Positions 9,441-22,027 are shown, counted from the first letter of the stretch. The stretch is 64,000 bases of DNA from Fistulifera solaris (GCA_030295235.1 AP026124.1:1116001-1180000), one strand, 5' to 3'. Notes: generated from the sequence alone by a model not told the origin. A program made the numbers and translations.

Positions 9441-11101
9441 ATGATGCTCGCAGGACAAATTGTGTGCATTCTAGCTGCCGCGGCTTCATTTTCGGCCGCC
9501 TTTTCGGTGAACCGTTCGCCGTACCGAGCGTCCTCTGCAGTGAGACTACACGCCTCGGTCAACTCGTTGGTGGTTATTTCTCCTCCGGGAGGCGTCGGTG
9601 AAGTATCCGCCGTTAAAGCTGCAGAAATGGGAGCGTCTGTTCGATGGTTTGTTGTTTCACAAACTGGCACCAAGGATGTTGTATTGTCAAAAGAAACACT
9701 CGATAATATTGCGGCAGCCGGAGGGGCCGTCGAACTGGCAGGAGCAGAAGCTTCTACTTTATTGTTACCAGTAGATGATCCTGCTTCAGCTCTTAAAGCT
9801 GTTTCGACATGGTGTGGCTCGGCACAGTCTATTATTTGCACATTCGATGGCATGGCAGACGCGAATTCAAAAGTTCAAAACCAAGAGATTGTCAAAGTGT
9901 GGGAGAATGCGATCAAAGTAGCGGCCCAAGAAGCTCAAAAGGGAGTATCCGGTACAAAGCTAACAATTTTGGACGCGATGGAAGACGAAGAAGGCAAGAA
10001 CAAGTCGGGAGGATTAGATAAACTCGTGAGTAGCCTTCTCGGCGGTGCTGCACAAGTGCCTTCGACTCTGGGAGAAGCCTTGGCCGAGTGGCCCAGTCGC
10101 TGTCACCAAACTTCGTCATGGACAGCTATTTGGGACTCCAGAATCATCACCTGATTTCTCTCCGCTGGTTGGAGGGCTTCGAAAAAATCCAGAGCTTTGT
10201 GAAGAATACACAATGCGAGCTCTACGTGTCGACCCGACACTTTCGGTATCTGGAAACCTTATGATGGGAAGTACCACTCGATCATCGCGGCACGCAGTAG
10301 GTGAGGCTGCTGCACTCATGGCGCTCAAAAAGGTTTCGTTCAAAGACGGAATTGATGTGTGTGTTTCTTCGCTTCGTGGATCGGACAAGCCTACAATAGA
10401 GTTGTGGAACGAAGATTTCGCTCGCCTCGAAAAGGCACTCTCCACAGGTGGTGCAGCGAAGCTTTTGAGGCCGAATTTAGTTCCGTCCCTAATGTTGACC
10501 GATTGGCCGACTGGTTGGCGACTAAATGGGCCCCAGCCGTGCTCCGAACCTACGATATCGCAACAATCCGATCAGGCGCTCGTCCCGTTTACGCCAGGCG
10601 ATCAGCTGACGCTTCCGTCGAAATTGTGTGGCAACAACTTGTCGACTATGAGTCTGTGACCATAGGAACCATGATGATTCAAGTCACTGCAAACGGATTA
10701 ACAGCTGTCCGAGGACCTGGGGATGCATCCAAAGGATTTGGGGATATCAGCAAAAAGCCTTTGTCGGGAGAAGACGTTTTGGTGAGACGCCTCGCGGATG
10801 CTGCATCCCAAGCGGTAGAGAAAGGCCTGGCGACAAAGGTAAGTTCAATTTCATTGCGTTTCTCATTTCGTCCCGTAGTCATGTCTCAAAATATTGTCTC
10901 GATACGAATTTTAGCTGAAGATAGAAAAGAAAGTGGCCCCTGAACCGGTGAGAAGAGGCTACCGCCGCTGTTACTTCTGTAAAGGCGGCTGGAACAGTCG
11001 AAAAAGAAACATCAAGCGATGCTGGTCCAAGACAGGCCGGTGCTAGAAGGTCGGCGGAACGAGCCCGTGGAAGTCGAGCTAATACAGATAAAAGCGAATA
11101 A
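9441..11101 (+). CDS. Unknown plastid-targeted protein
   Basis: About 527 residues after correction. Exon 1 is 9441..10838, the intron 10839..10914 (76 nt, GTAAGT...TTTTAG), exon 2 10915..11101. ATG at 9441 opens a signal peptide (MMLAGQIVCILAAAASFSA) followed by AFSVNRSPYRASSAVRLHA, a typical diatom bipartite plastid presequence. The mature part begins SLVVISPPGGVGEVSAVKAA, a glycine-rich loop after a beta strand that suggests a Rossmann-like fold, with a long region I do not recognise and an Ala/Arg/Ser-rich tail. Three frame breaks: an extra base near 10086..10095, a missing T in T4 at 10463..10466, and an extra base near 10945..10955. After correction the length is divisible by three. It is not a known enzyme to me; do not infer a reaction from the loop alone. 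Confidence 0.6.
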
Positions 11102-11165
11102 CTTAACCCCTTAGATCTCTTTCACGTCTTTTATTTAAATCGTTATCACACACGATCTCTTCTAT

Positions 11166-12092
<927 letters not shown>

Positions 12093-12747
12093 GGCGAACG
12101 TCAACAAAATAAGGGGGAGGCATGAAAGCGAATCAAGAACAATCCATCGTCAATTCCGGGCGAAAGATTTGTCGAATGTACGTTATTGATGAGCAAAAGA
12201 TGCATAGGGGTCACCCTAATACCTTGGTTGTCTTGCTCGTTTCTATTTTTTCTGGGCGATCGAAGAATGGACGAGGTTGCGTTGCGCAGTTGCGCACCGA
12301 TTGGAGTTTAAGGTCGTGAACGAAGGTGGGACTGCCTTGACAATTTGAAAAATACGCATGCCAGACGAGTTACTTAATCAACGGAAACCCTTTCATGTAA
12401 TAGGTTATTCTGTGAATAAAAAAGGTCATTGGTCACTTAGTGAGCGGGCTACTGTTAAATAGATACAGCGAATATGATTAGAAGGTCGAGGTGCCACCAG
12501 CCACCAGCGTCTTCCGAGGTGCACATCATCCATGGCAATAATATAATAATAACAATGAAGTTGATGATGATCATTTTTGATCACAGCAGGTATTAACATT
12601 CAGCCACAATAGCTTTTGATTGAAGAAATTTTATCGCTTTTTCTTGCAAGAAGCTCTCTTGCAGGATATAAATATCGTAAGTCATTCATAGTATTCGAGA
12701 AAATGACGGCAACGTTTCTAATTTCGGATAAAATTTTCAGGCCTGCT
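12093..12747. other. Divergent promoter region with a 5'-UTR intron
   Basis: Separates tsaE (leftward) from the coiled-coil gene (rightward). At 12677..12740 there is a good 64-nt intron (GTAAGT...TTTTCAG) ending eight bases before the ATG at 12748, so the coiled-coil gene probably has an untranslated first exon. AT-rich simple sequence lies at 12536..12575. Nothing else is supported. Confidence 0.5.
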
Positions 12748-15700
12748 ATGGACAAAAACGCCGCGATTCGTCAGCGTATGAAAGAGAGCCAAAATAAGAC
12801 TTCATCTCAGTCGCTTATCAGTGCCGACAAGGAAAACTTCCCCAAAGCGCAATCGTCGTCGCATGAAACAACTTCTCCGTTTGTGTCTTGTTATACCAGC
12901 GGCGTCGACGAGAGTAGCTTTCACACAGCCGACGGAAAGAGTATCCTGTCAAATTTGATGTCTCCACTCCCAGGAAACAACAACGAAAGCCAGAATCAAT
13001 CGTATTGGGCGATGGTCGGGCAATACAGCCTAAGTCATTCAAACAACAAAGAGAATAGCAACCAGCAGATTATGGAGGATTCCTTGATCAGCATGTCGCC
13101 TGCCGAAAAATCGTCTCGCCATTGGTCGTGGCAATCGTCTCTCCTACCGGATACATCTATTAGTCCCATCAAATCAATGACGCCCCAGAAAACAGGCACG
13201 CCTGCAGTATCCGAAGACCCGACGAGATATCTGGAGGAATGGGAAAACGAAGCAGCAGCTGATCCGCAAGCGATCGTGGAGGTTGTTTCAAACAGTCAAG
13301 ATGACTCGGATGTCGTATCCGACGAACTCCATGTTTCAGACGTGCTCTCGCCTGTCTCGGGTCCGACTCTGTTGGCGACCAAACAATATTTGGAGAAAAT
13401 TCAAAAACTCGAAGTGGAACTCAGAGCTACGAAACGAAAAGTCGACGAGGAAATGCTGCGTCGAAACAAGCTCGAACCAGGTGAGCTCGACCTCAGTCAA
13501 TCACTGGACAATGCGGCTTCGTCGAGTCACCAGCGACTTGTGGATCGTAACAAAACATTGGCCAAAGAAGTCCGCTTCGCTGATCAGACTTGCGTCGAAC
13601 TATCTGGGAAGAATTCTGCTTTGGAAAGAGAAATCGCAGTACTACGCGAGCAACTGGATCATCTCCGTAATCGAAATGATGTTCTCCAAGAGAAGACAGC
13701 TGAGTCACAGGCGCAATCACAACAGCTTCAGCAAAAGGTGGCGGATCTCGAATCTTTTTACTCGAAAAATGAACTTGAAGTGGCTCGCCTCAAGGACGAG
13801 AAAGTGAAGATGAACGAGGAATTGAACAAAGCGAAGGCAGTTGCAGCTAGGTGGGAGTTTCAGTGCCAGTTCGTCAGAAACCAGCTCAATGAACGAAACG
13901 AGAATGCCAGTGATAATACAAATAATCACGCTGAGTCACAGGCGCAGTTGGCGATTGTTACCGAGGAAAGGAACACGCTCCGAGCTAGTGCACAGCAGCT
14001 AGAAAAATATGTTGTTGACCTCGAGGAAGAACGAAATCAGCTACAACGAGAGAAGCTGGAATTGACGACAATGAAGGAAGTACATTGTGCAGAAATCGAT
14101 TCGTTGACCAATCTTCTTGTGTCGACTCGTGAACAGCTAGGTACAGCACAGAACGAGACTTCGGATGCAAGTCAGCAAGTTGAACATCTGCGGAAGGAGC
14201 TCGGTTTACGCGAGACCCAACACAAAAAGCAAATGGCCGACTACGTTGCCGAAGTTTCCCGTTTGCAACTGAACGCATCGTCGGTGAAGAAAACAGGGGA
14301 ACAGCATGAGAATGAAGTCAGCAGTTATCAAAATCAGCTCAGGGTTCGAAATGAGGAGTTTGAGCGATTGGAAATTCACATCACTAAAGTTCTTGAAGAG
14401 AAGAGAGACGTTGAGCTATTGCTGGAGGAGTCTCGCAGCGTCGTCGCGCGCCAAGAGAGTCAGGTGACTGTTGCCCATAATTCGCTCCAACAAAAAGAGC
14501 TGAAATTGAAAAAGTGGTCGACTTGCTTGCCAAGGCCGATCAGCGAGCCGTCGAAGCGCAGGAGAAATTAATTCAAGGGGTGAAGAGCTTTTTCGACAAA
14601 GCGAACCGAATGGAAGCAGTGTTAGGAAACCAGGCTTCACAGCTTCAAGAGAGACTAAGCAACCTCACTGTTCAACTCAAGTTCATCAGCAGTGCTATTG
14701 ATTTCGACAACGAATCGTCTGTTGCATCTCATCTTTCACGGGAAAAGGAGGATGAAATTGAGCTGGGGGATGTTTCAAGATCGCTTGCACTGAACGCGAC
14801 TTTGAACCTGGAAAAAATGGAAGAGGCGAGGACATCGTTTGATGTTAAGCATGCCATGAGTGCAGATATAGTTGAATCTCCTTGTCTCTCAGCTGGTGAG
14901 AGAACCGAATTATCTAGTATTCACGACGCGTCCCAGTTCTTCTCTGACGGAGCCAGCAAGTCTTCTTCTGAGGAGGAGCTTCAATTTGAAAAGAATGCAG
15001 AATCTTGTTCACCCGTTACTCCTAGTGTTAAAGAAACAAGAGTTTCGGACCGTTTTCATATCAAACCTTTCTTCGACAATGGCATCGATCTTTCTCCCGG
15101 CGAACTACATGATCTGCACATTAAAATGCAGAAATATCGGACGGAGCGCAACTCCCTTCTTGAAAAGTACGAACTTCTAGAAAGGGAGAAAACTGCGTTA
15201 GAAGCCACGCTGGAAACGAGAACCCGCGAGCTTAATTTCGAGCTCAAACACAGCACTAGCCTCACGCGGGTTGTTGATGATTTAACAAGAAAGCAAAAGG
15301 ATACTGAGGAATACGTGACGATGGTGAACCAAGAAAAGGAAGAAATAGCTCAGAAGCTTCAGATGGTCGAAGAGGAGCTGCTCATGGCTCAAGAGAGAAT
15401 CACTGATTTGGTCAAGAATGTCCACAAGTTATTACAACGCCAAGGTGAATCATCACATTATTCGGCCGAACTCCAAGAAATTCTCTTGCTCACCGAGGCT
15501 GAAAAGAAGAAGTACAAGGAGTCAATGAGTTTATTCAGCAAACAGACAGCTCAAGCTGTCAATACGATTCATGAGCTTGAGCATCGAATTCAAGAAGGTG
15601 AAAATGCCTCGGGCAACATTGAGACCTATAGAACGAGACTGGTCTTGCTCGATTCGCGGCTTCGTGAGACAGAAGCAAAACTTCAACTATCAGAAGAAAG

Positions 15701-17283
15701 TTGTTTGGCACTACGAGAGCAGAACCTTAGTTACCAACAAGAATTAGGTTCTTTGGTGGAAGAAAAGAATGCTATTATGCAGGAACGAAATAATTGTTTG
15801 AAGGAGTTAAGCACACTCTCAAAGAATCTTCAATCTGACACAGAGAATTCCAAGATCCTAAGTTCGAAATTTGATAGCCGCACGGCAAAATTGTTGGTCA
15901 AAAATGACGAGTTACGAAAGCTTCAAGAAGAGCTGCTTCGATCCAATGCAGAGTTGGAAAAGTTCAAAGGATCTTTTGCCAAGACCAACAGCGAGCTCAG
16001 CTGTGTCTCGCGTCGTCAATCCGAACTTGAAGCGATCACAAAGCAAATGAAGGATGATTACGAGAATAGACTCTCCGAATTGCGCCAGGAAAACCAGGCG
16101 GAGATCGAGCGTGTAAGCAATGAGAACATGTTGCTGATCAATGAATCTTCAGACCTTAAGGTGGAACTGAACAAGCAAGATGCCAGGCGCAACGAACTTG
16201 AGAAGCGATTGGAACAAGTCTCGAAAGATCTAGAATACGCACAGAAAGAACTGGCCGAGCGCGACGTGGAATTGCAAACAACGAGAGTCTCGCTGGATGA
16301 AGCGAACACATGCGTGATGGGTTTGAAGTCATCCTTTTGGCATGCAATGAGAGACTTGCGAGTCTTACGGCTGCGCACACCGAGGGCGTTGTTGAAATGG
16401 AACGATACAGGAATCTTCTCGAATCCGCTGATGACTTGGAATCTGCTGCGACGGCTCGTTTTCTCGATGCACAGAGTAAGCTCGAGCAAGTCCAGGAAGA
16501 GCGTGACAGCCTGCGGCTAGAGTGCCAGGTCATGGCTGAAAAGTTGCGCGATATTGAGAAGTATTACACAGACCTTGAAACGACTGCAACAAAGAAAAGC
16601 GATAAACAGGAGAAAAATCATAATCAAGAAATTAAACGGCTGCACGAAGTTCTTGAAGTTACCCGAGCAGAACTTGAAAGTCGTGATGCTCGTATAAAAC
16701 AACTTGTTCAAGAAGTCCAAAAATTGAATTCCATTGTGTCGACAATGAAGACAAAACAGGTCGAGGCTGAGAACACGACCAGAAAACTACGTGCTTCGTC
16801 GAAGGAGCTAGCAGCCATCAAAGACGAATTGGATATTGTGAGAAGGGATGCGAGCGATAAGAGCCAACAATTGCAAGACTTCGCTGGTATCAAAGCTTCC
16901 TTGGAACTAAAAATTCGCCGTCTCCGCGACCACATTCGAGAACAAGGAAAGAAAAATCATTCGGTGGGAAGAATTCCATGAAAAAGGGTGCGATTTCTGA
17001 ACAAAATCAGAGAATCAAACAAGAGGACACGTGAAAGTGCAGCAAAATTAGCGCAGTTCTATTCGGAAAATGGTCAGGTAAGTCTTGATGACTCGCAATC
17101 ATGTTATGGGGTATCATTGTCTCATCATTTGTTTTTATCTATCGTTAACAGCTACGAGGAGTACCACGAACTCCCTGGACGACGACGGAACAGTCCGATC
17201 TCCAATATCTCCACGAACAGCTTGAGACGGAACTTTTCGAGATTTCAAAAGAACTGGCGCATGTAGTGCCACAATTCGCGTAG
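12748..17283 (+). CDS. Large coiled-coil protein, unknown
   Basis: About 1,487 residues after correction. Exons 12748..17077 and 17152..17283, separated by a 74-nt intron (GTAAGT...TTAACAG). The first about 220 residues are Ser/Asn-rich and probably disordered; almost all the rest is heptad-patterned coiled coil rich in Glu, Leu, Lys, Gln and Arg. I see no motor, SMC ATPase or other globular domain, so it resembles centrosomal, Golgi-tether or cytoskeletal coiled-coil proteins in general shape only. Four frame breaks interrupt it: missing A in A5 (14509..14513), missing base at 16319..16324, an extra G near 16949, and a missing T in T3 (16994..16996). With these fixed the reading is continuous and the length divisible by three. 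Start chosen as the first ATG after the 5'-UTR intron. Confidence 0.65.
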
Positions 17284-17425
17284 ACCCACAAAAATAAGAT
17301 AACATTTAATTATTGAGATAGTCTTGAACTACTTTGACTGCTTTGTTCCACGATTTTGTAAAGCTTAGATCTTCTGATTGTAGCTGCAACGGAAGGAAGC
17401 GATACATTTAGAGCCTCAGATCTCA

Positions 17426-17715
17426 TTACTCATCGCGCAAACTCCTAGCAACGCCCGGCCGACGTACCTGCCTTGTACTACCCCGCGATGATCGTATCTG
17501 TTCAGCAAGAGCTTTCAACTGCTCTTCTCCAAATTCTTAAAATCAAGAGATGATTTTAGATGAGAGAAAATGATGTTGAGCCTTTCACAACAAATAGTTC
17601 ATACCTCTAAAAGCCCATTTCTTCGACAATCTCGTTCTATGGGATATCTGTTCGTCCACCATGAGGAACGATACTCCGGCAACGAGCGAACCCACGAAAA
17701 ACGAAGGGGGTGCAT
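17426..17715 (-). CDS. Small one-helix membrane protein, two exons
   Basis: Reconstructed from splicing. Exon 1 is 17715..17605, the intron 17604..17536 (69 nt, GTATGA...TTTTAAG), exon 2 17535..17426. The product is about 73 residues: ATG at 17715, then a hydrophobic segment (PSFFVGSLVAGVSFLMV), then a polar helix with many Arg, Lys and Gln ending ARSLRDE and a stop. One missing C in the C5 run (plus 17706..17710) is needed to join the ATG to the main frame. Unknown family. The shape, one N-terminal anchor plus a short basic tail, is common for small mitochondrial inner-membrane subunits, but that is a guess. It converges with the coiled-coil gene. Confidence 0.5.
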
Positions 17716-18131
17716 TTCTTTCCTTCGAAAAATTAAAAGTGAATAAAGGATATGAATGAAACAAAAGTCATTCACACCCTTGTAAATGACAACGATGAAA
17801 TTGCTACAGTACCTGGTATCTCGCCAAGAAAAAAATCATTTTCTCTACGTCTAACCCTAATCAGACAAATGCCAGCAATTATCTTTAACTGGTACGGATT
17901 ATTTAACACGTCGCATTGTGACGATTTGTACATAGAAATGAATACCGTAAAATTTGTGTTGTCAAAGGTGTTACCTGGTACCGGTACCGTACCGGTACCA
18001 GGTAGGGTGGGCGGAAACCTTGGGTGGTCGCATTTCCGTTGCATCTCAAAAAGAGACTCGACGATGACCTATTCTCACTTGTAAGCCTATTTAGTCTCTT
18101 ATCAATGCCTTCCACAGAATAGTCAGATGCG
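17716..18131. other. Divergent promoter region
   Basis: Between the small membrane-protein gene and the Rheb gene. It contains the 33-bp palindrome at 17972..18004 and a smaller unit at 17809..17819. Open frames through it are caused by lack of stops around the palindromes and have no protein features. Confidence 0.5.
17972..18004. repeat. 33-bp perfect palindrome of GGTACC units
   Basis: Two 16-base arms, TACCTGGTACCGGTAC and its exact reverse complement, are separated by one C. It lies in the promoter region shared by the small membrane protein (leftward) and Rheb (rightward), about 130 bases from the Rheb ATG. A related GTACCTGGTAT unit is at 17809..17819. Confidence 0.95.
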
Positions 18132-18821
18132 ATGAAAGAAACTGCTCTTGTTCATAGGAAGATCGCTATTCTCGGCTTTCGCGCGGTGGGGAAATCGAGT
18201 CTGACGAGTGCGTTCGTCACTGGTGTTTTCTCAGAATCGTACGATCCAACGATAGAAAGTACACAGCATAAAACAATTCGGTTTCGGAAAGTCCACTTTG
18301 CGACTGATATAGTCGACACTGCGGGGATGGTGAGTTCGTCCGAGGGAAGTCTCTGTCGCGTTTTAGAATTCTGCTAAACGGTTGGACGCTTATACTTTAT
18401 TGTCTTCAAAGGACGAGTATTCACGACTCTCTCGGAACGCATCCCTGGGTGTTCACGGTTATGCGTTGGTATTCAGCGTTACATCGCGGCGGTCTTTCGA
18501 CATAATTGGCCAAGTTAATGAGTCTTTACTGAACATGCTGGGCGATGCACCGGATGTCCCCCGAGTGCTGGTTGGTTGCATGAAAGATTTGGCAGATCAA
18601 CGTCAAGTTTCACACATGGTAAGCCGGCACACGGATTGGATTCATTTTTCTGTAGTTTGATGATCCAACTGAGAACTCATGCGACATACTTTTAGGACGC
18701 TCAAAAACTCGCTGATTCTCTAGGTATACCTTACGTGGAATGCTCGAGTAAAACTGGCGAAAATGTCGCCGACGTATTTCATACACTCATAAAAGAAATC
18801 GAAAAGATGATGGACTCCTAG
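18132..18821 (+). CDS. Rheb-family small GTPase
   Basis: 176 residues in three exons: 18132..18329, 18412..18618, 18696..18821 (introns of 82 and 77 nt, GTGAGT...AAAG and GTAAGC...TTAG). Rheb activates TORC1 on lysosomal or other membranes. P-loop GFRAVGKSSL has Arg at the position of Ras Gly12, the Rheb signature. Switch I is SYDPTIEST, close to Rheb SYDPTIENT. Switch II DTAGMDEYS has Met where Ras/Rheb have the Gln of DTAGQ. The guanine-binding motif is VGCMKDL (usually NKxD, here MKDL) and the last is ECSSKTGEN. The C-terminus ends EIEKMMDS with no CaaX box. ATG at 18132 gives the normal short N-terminus. No frame break is needed. Confidence 0.85.
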
Positions 18822-19333
18822 CTGACGCGGGAAGTGAAGGATGTAACATTTTGTAACAAAGGGCGAGCTAGGTCGATTGTATATTGTACAAAAGCGCGAT
18901 TTCCTACTTGTATGATTGATAGAGAGAATAAATAATGATTTCATAAATATGAAGCTATGGTGGTATTGATGGCATTTACTCCCTGATAGCTTGCGTTTCG
19001 AAATCACCCCTTCTCAATAACGGTCTTGCATTCGCGACTGCTTTAGTACCTTGACTGCGGGGAAGTCGCGCTTGAGGAGTGAGGAGTCGCGGATCGAAGA
19101 AATCGTTATATCTGAAAAATAACAAACAAGTCTTACAGGTTATCACTGTATACTTGTATGAAGTACTGTCATAATTATTCGCTTTTCCTCCTCGATGACC
19201 TCTTTTACACGTATTACGAAAAAGGCGAATGTTTGAGATGGCGAGTACAAGTATCTTGTGATCCGACAATGAGCCATTGCTTTGCGTCTTTTGATTTAAC
19301 GAGCGACCGCGAAAGACCTTAAGCAAACTGTCG
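18822..19333. other. Intergenic region with a possible leftward small gene
   Basis: Minus-strand sequence 19110..18976 starts after a strong acceptor (TTTGTTATTTTTCAG) and reads YNDFFDPRLLTPQARLPRSQ to GDFETQAIRE and a stop, with good coding character. An upstream exon near 19230..19310 could join it through a GTGTAA donor, but no ATG is in frame unless an indel is assumed. It would be divergent from ATE1. No family recognised. Left as a candidate only. Confidence 0.3.
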
Positions 19334-21200
19334 ATGAACACTGTAAAAATCTATGGGTCCACGGATGCCGATTGTGGATATTGCAAGGGCCAACGGGCAG
19401 CTATCGTCGACAAGACCAGTGAAGCCTGCTCAAAAGCCTATACGGTAGTTGCTTCGAATTTAGAACCGAGAATTTACGAAAACCTTGTTAGCAGAGGATG
19501 GAGAAGATCGGGTGTCGCTATATACAAACCCGATAACTGGAACTCTTGTTGCCCAGCGTTGACTATCCGTCTCCCTGTAAAACAATTTACCCCTTCACGT
19601 GGACAACGAAAAATTTTGAAAAGAATGGACAATCTGCTTTCTGGCGGCGCATCTACTCCCGACATAATCGCGGAGAAGTCAAAGTCATCATCTCCTAGTG
19701 TTCCTCCAGCTTTAAACGATTTACTTCGATCATCTGGCGTCCTATCGTCGCTTCGGCATATAAGCGACTCAATCCTCGCTACAATTCTTCTCCAGCGCTG
19801 GCCTAATGTGAATTCGCATGGTGCTTTCCCACCTTTTAAGGTTCTTTGTAAGGAAGAAAATCGTAAAGAAAACCAGGACAAGATAAAGGGGAGTCTTTCT
19901 CGCGTCACACTAATGTCGACAGTCTGCGCAATGATTGCGGGAAAGTCAAAAGGCAGGGTAGATCGTGACGCCTTGTCAGAAGCATTTGTTGTTGCTATGA
20001 ACGAGTACTGCAAGGGTTTCCTTTCTTTCCCTTGAAAGAAAAGATCGACGGGATTGACAAAGCTTCGTTCAAAAGACATCGCGTCGACGCTGCGGACGCA
20101 ATTTCTGTCCTTAGCCTCGATCGACACGCGCCTTCTGGGCAACTTTTTTCGAGCTTTCAATCCCAGATTCCCTAATTGCAACACAAGGGGACACAAAATG
20201 CCCAGGAGAAACACAGGATGTGGATATGCAAGCTCCACGAGAGGATAAAGTTGCTAGTTGGTGGCGTCGGGCCTATCCCCAGATATCGTTGCCTGTCTCA
20301 CTGCCATTTCACTTATCCGTAACATCACTTCGAGCGCATGAGTCGGCTTTAGATCCTGATGTTCATCGCCTATATTGGAAGTATCAAGTGAAAGTGCACG
20401 GAGATACCGATCCTTTCGTCGACACGAACCAACAACCAAGTGCTTCTTCCGAATGGGCGACACGAGCTCCCTCCGGGTGGCGGGCAAAAGCAGATTCAGT
20501 CTTAGAATCGGAGTACTCACATCTACCTAGCGAACGCTATGAGCGCTTACGATCCGGATTTCGTTCGTTCTACGAATTCTTGGTGGAAAATCCTTTCGCG
20601 AATAATAGCGAAAATGGCGACACGGTTGAACAACAATTAGGGACTATTCACCAACACTATAGATTAGCAAACGGATTGCTGATTGCTGTTGGAGTTGTTG
20701 ATGTATTGCCACAGGGGTTATCATCCGTCTATCTTTTCTACGATCCAAGCTTTTCTGATGAACTTGTTCCTCTCGGGAAATACTCGATTCTCAAAGAAAT
20801 TGAATGGACACAGTGTTCGGGATTGCCGTTCTATTACCTAGGCTACTATATCGAAAGTTGCCAGAAGATGAGATACAAAGCCGAATACAAACCAAGTCAA
20901 TTACTTTGTCCAACCACTTACGAATGGGTTGACGCTGACAAAGCGGTTTCAAAGCTACAGCGAGAAAGTCCCATCAAACACTGTTGTACTCTGGCAGACC
21001 AGCCTCTGGGGCATGCACCAGAGGCTGACGCAGATACATCCTTGAGCCAAATCCAGATGGATATTGGCCAGGATAATGCGATAACAATCGATATGCTGAC
21101 TCCTGAAGGACAGGACATCGTCAAACCAATTCTACTAGAGTTCTTATCAGAAGCAAGTCCTCGAATAGCTACTCAATGCATGATTGATCTCAGACCGTAA
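19334..21200 (+). CDS. ATE1: Arginyl-tRNA--protein transferase
   Basis: About 622 residues. ATE1 adds Arg from Arg-tRNA to N-terminal Asp, Glu or oxidised Cys, marking proteins for the N-degron pathway. The N-domain has DCGYCKGQRA, LVSRGWRRSGVAIYKP and NSCCPALTIRLPVKQF, which include the conserved Cys pairs. The C-domain includes HRLYWKYQVKVHGD, PQGLSSVYLFYDPSF, GKYSILKEIEW and YYLGYYIESCQKMRYKAEYKPSQLL. Two missing bases break the frame, near 20027..20032 and in T6 at 20144..20149; both lie in the poorly conserved linker, and restoring them makes the length divisible by three. ATG at 19334 is kept because the Cys pair follows closely. No introns seen. Confidence 0.9.
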
Positions 21201-21248
21201 ACCGATGCCTGATTCCTGCATTGCAATGATACCACTACAAATTTTACT

Positions 21249-22027
21249 TCATACTTCTAATATAGATAGAATTTGATCCAGATATTTCACAGCATCGGCG
21301 ATTGCACGTCTTGTTTCTGCTAGTTGGTTGTTCGATTCTAGGACCGTATTCACATTATCCTTGTCAAAGTTGTTGACTGCCGTGAAATCGGCTACCCCAG
21401 CCGTGTAGCTCAATGAATCGGCCTTTGAAAGTGCCTGTTGAAGGTCTTCCGACGCCTGAATGAATTCGTCCAAACGATCCGGATCATCCAGTAGCTCGAT
21501 TGCTTTCCGAAGATTCTTGTCAAGTCCAACCAGTGGACCAACTCCTGTGCGTCCTAGGTAGTCTCGAATCTTTTTATTCGATGTCTTACACGTGATCACT
21601 GACACGGATTTGTCAAAAGAGCATACGTGCTAGCCTTTTCCAAAAGAAGTTCTTTATTCTTTTGTTCCAGTAAATCGCGTGGAACATCAGCATATGTACA
21701 ATCAACGACGGATGTCTCCCACTTGTCCAGTAAGTTCTGCAATACTTTTCGGGCGTCTGCTATTGGCTTAATTAAGGTGGTTCGAGGTTCGGTTGCACTT
21801 GCAGGCATGGCTATCAATGTATTCGCAAGAATGGCCCTCGAAGTGTATATGAATGTTTGTATCCACGAACGTCGATCAGTTGGACCGTATATGGAAGCTT
21901 GGTTAAGTGTGTGAAATGAATGACTTTTCGGAAGATGCCGATCGGTTAATCGATTCGTCAACGAGTCAGCGCCATAAAAACCTAGCAATAGAAGATATAT
22001 TACCAATATTTTTGTTAAATTCTTCAT
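21249..22027 (-). CDS. Probable thylakoid-lumen protein, helical
   Basis: About 259 residues, ATG at 22027. The N-terminus has a signal peptide (NLTKILVIYLLLLGFYGADS) and, about 60 residues later, a second hydrophobic segment ending IAMPASATEP, an Ala-x-Ala site of the kind cleaved by the thylakoid processing peptidase. The mature part is predicted mainly helical, with two Cys regions (VDCTYADVPRDLLEQKN and VITCKTSNKKIRDYLGRTG). Overall layout recalls diatom extrinsic photosystem II proteins such as Psb31, but I cannot confirm it from memory of the sequence. The frame breaks near 21605..21609, where one missing base joins TNP to VSVITCK. Length is then divisible by three. Confidence 0.6.

Noticed and set aside
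9419-9853. 144-codon minus-strand frame opposite the plastid protein
   Set aside because: Shadow of the plus-strand coding exon; Ala/Thr-rich as expected for antisense of Ala-rich coding.
19474-20238. 254-codon minus-strand frame opposite ATE1
   Set aside because: Antisense shadow of a conserved gene; no independent features.
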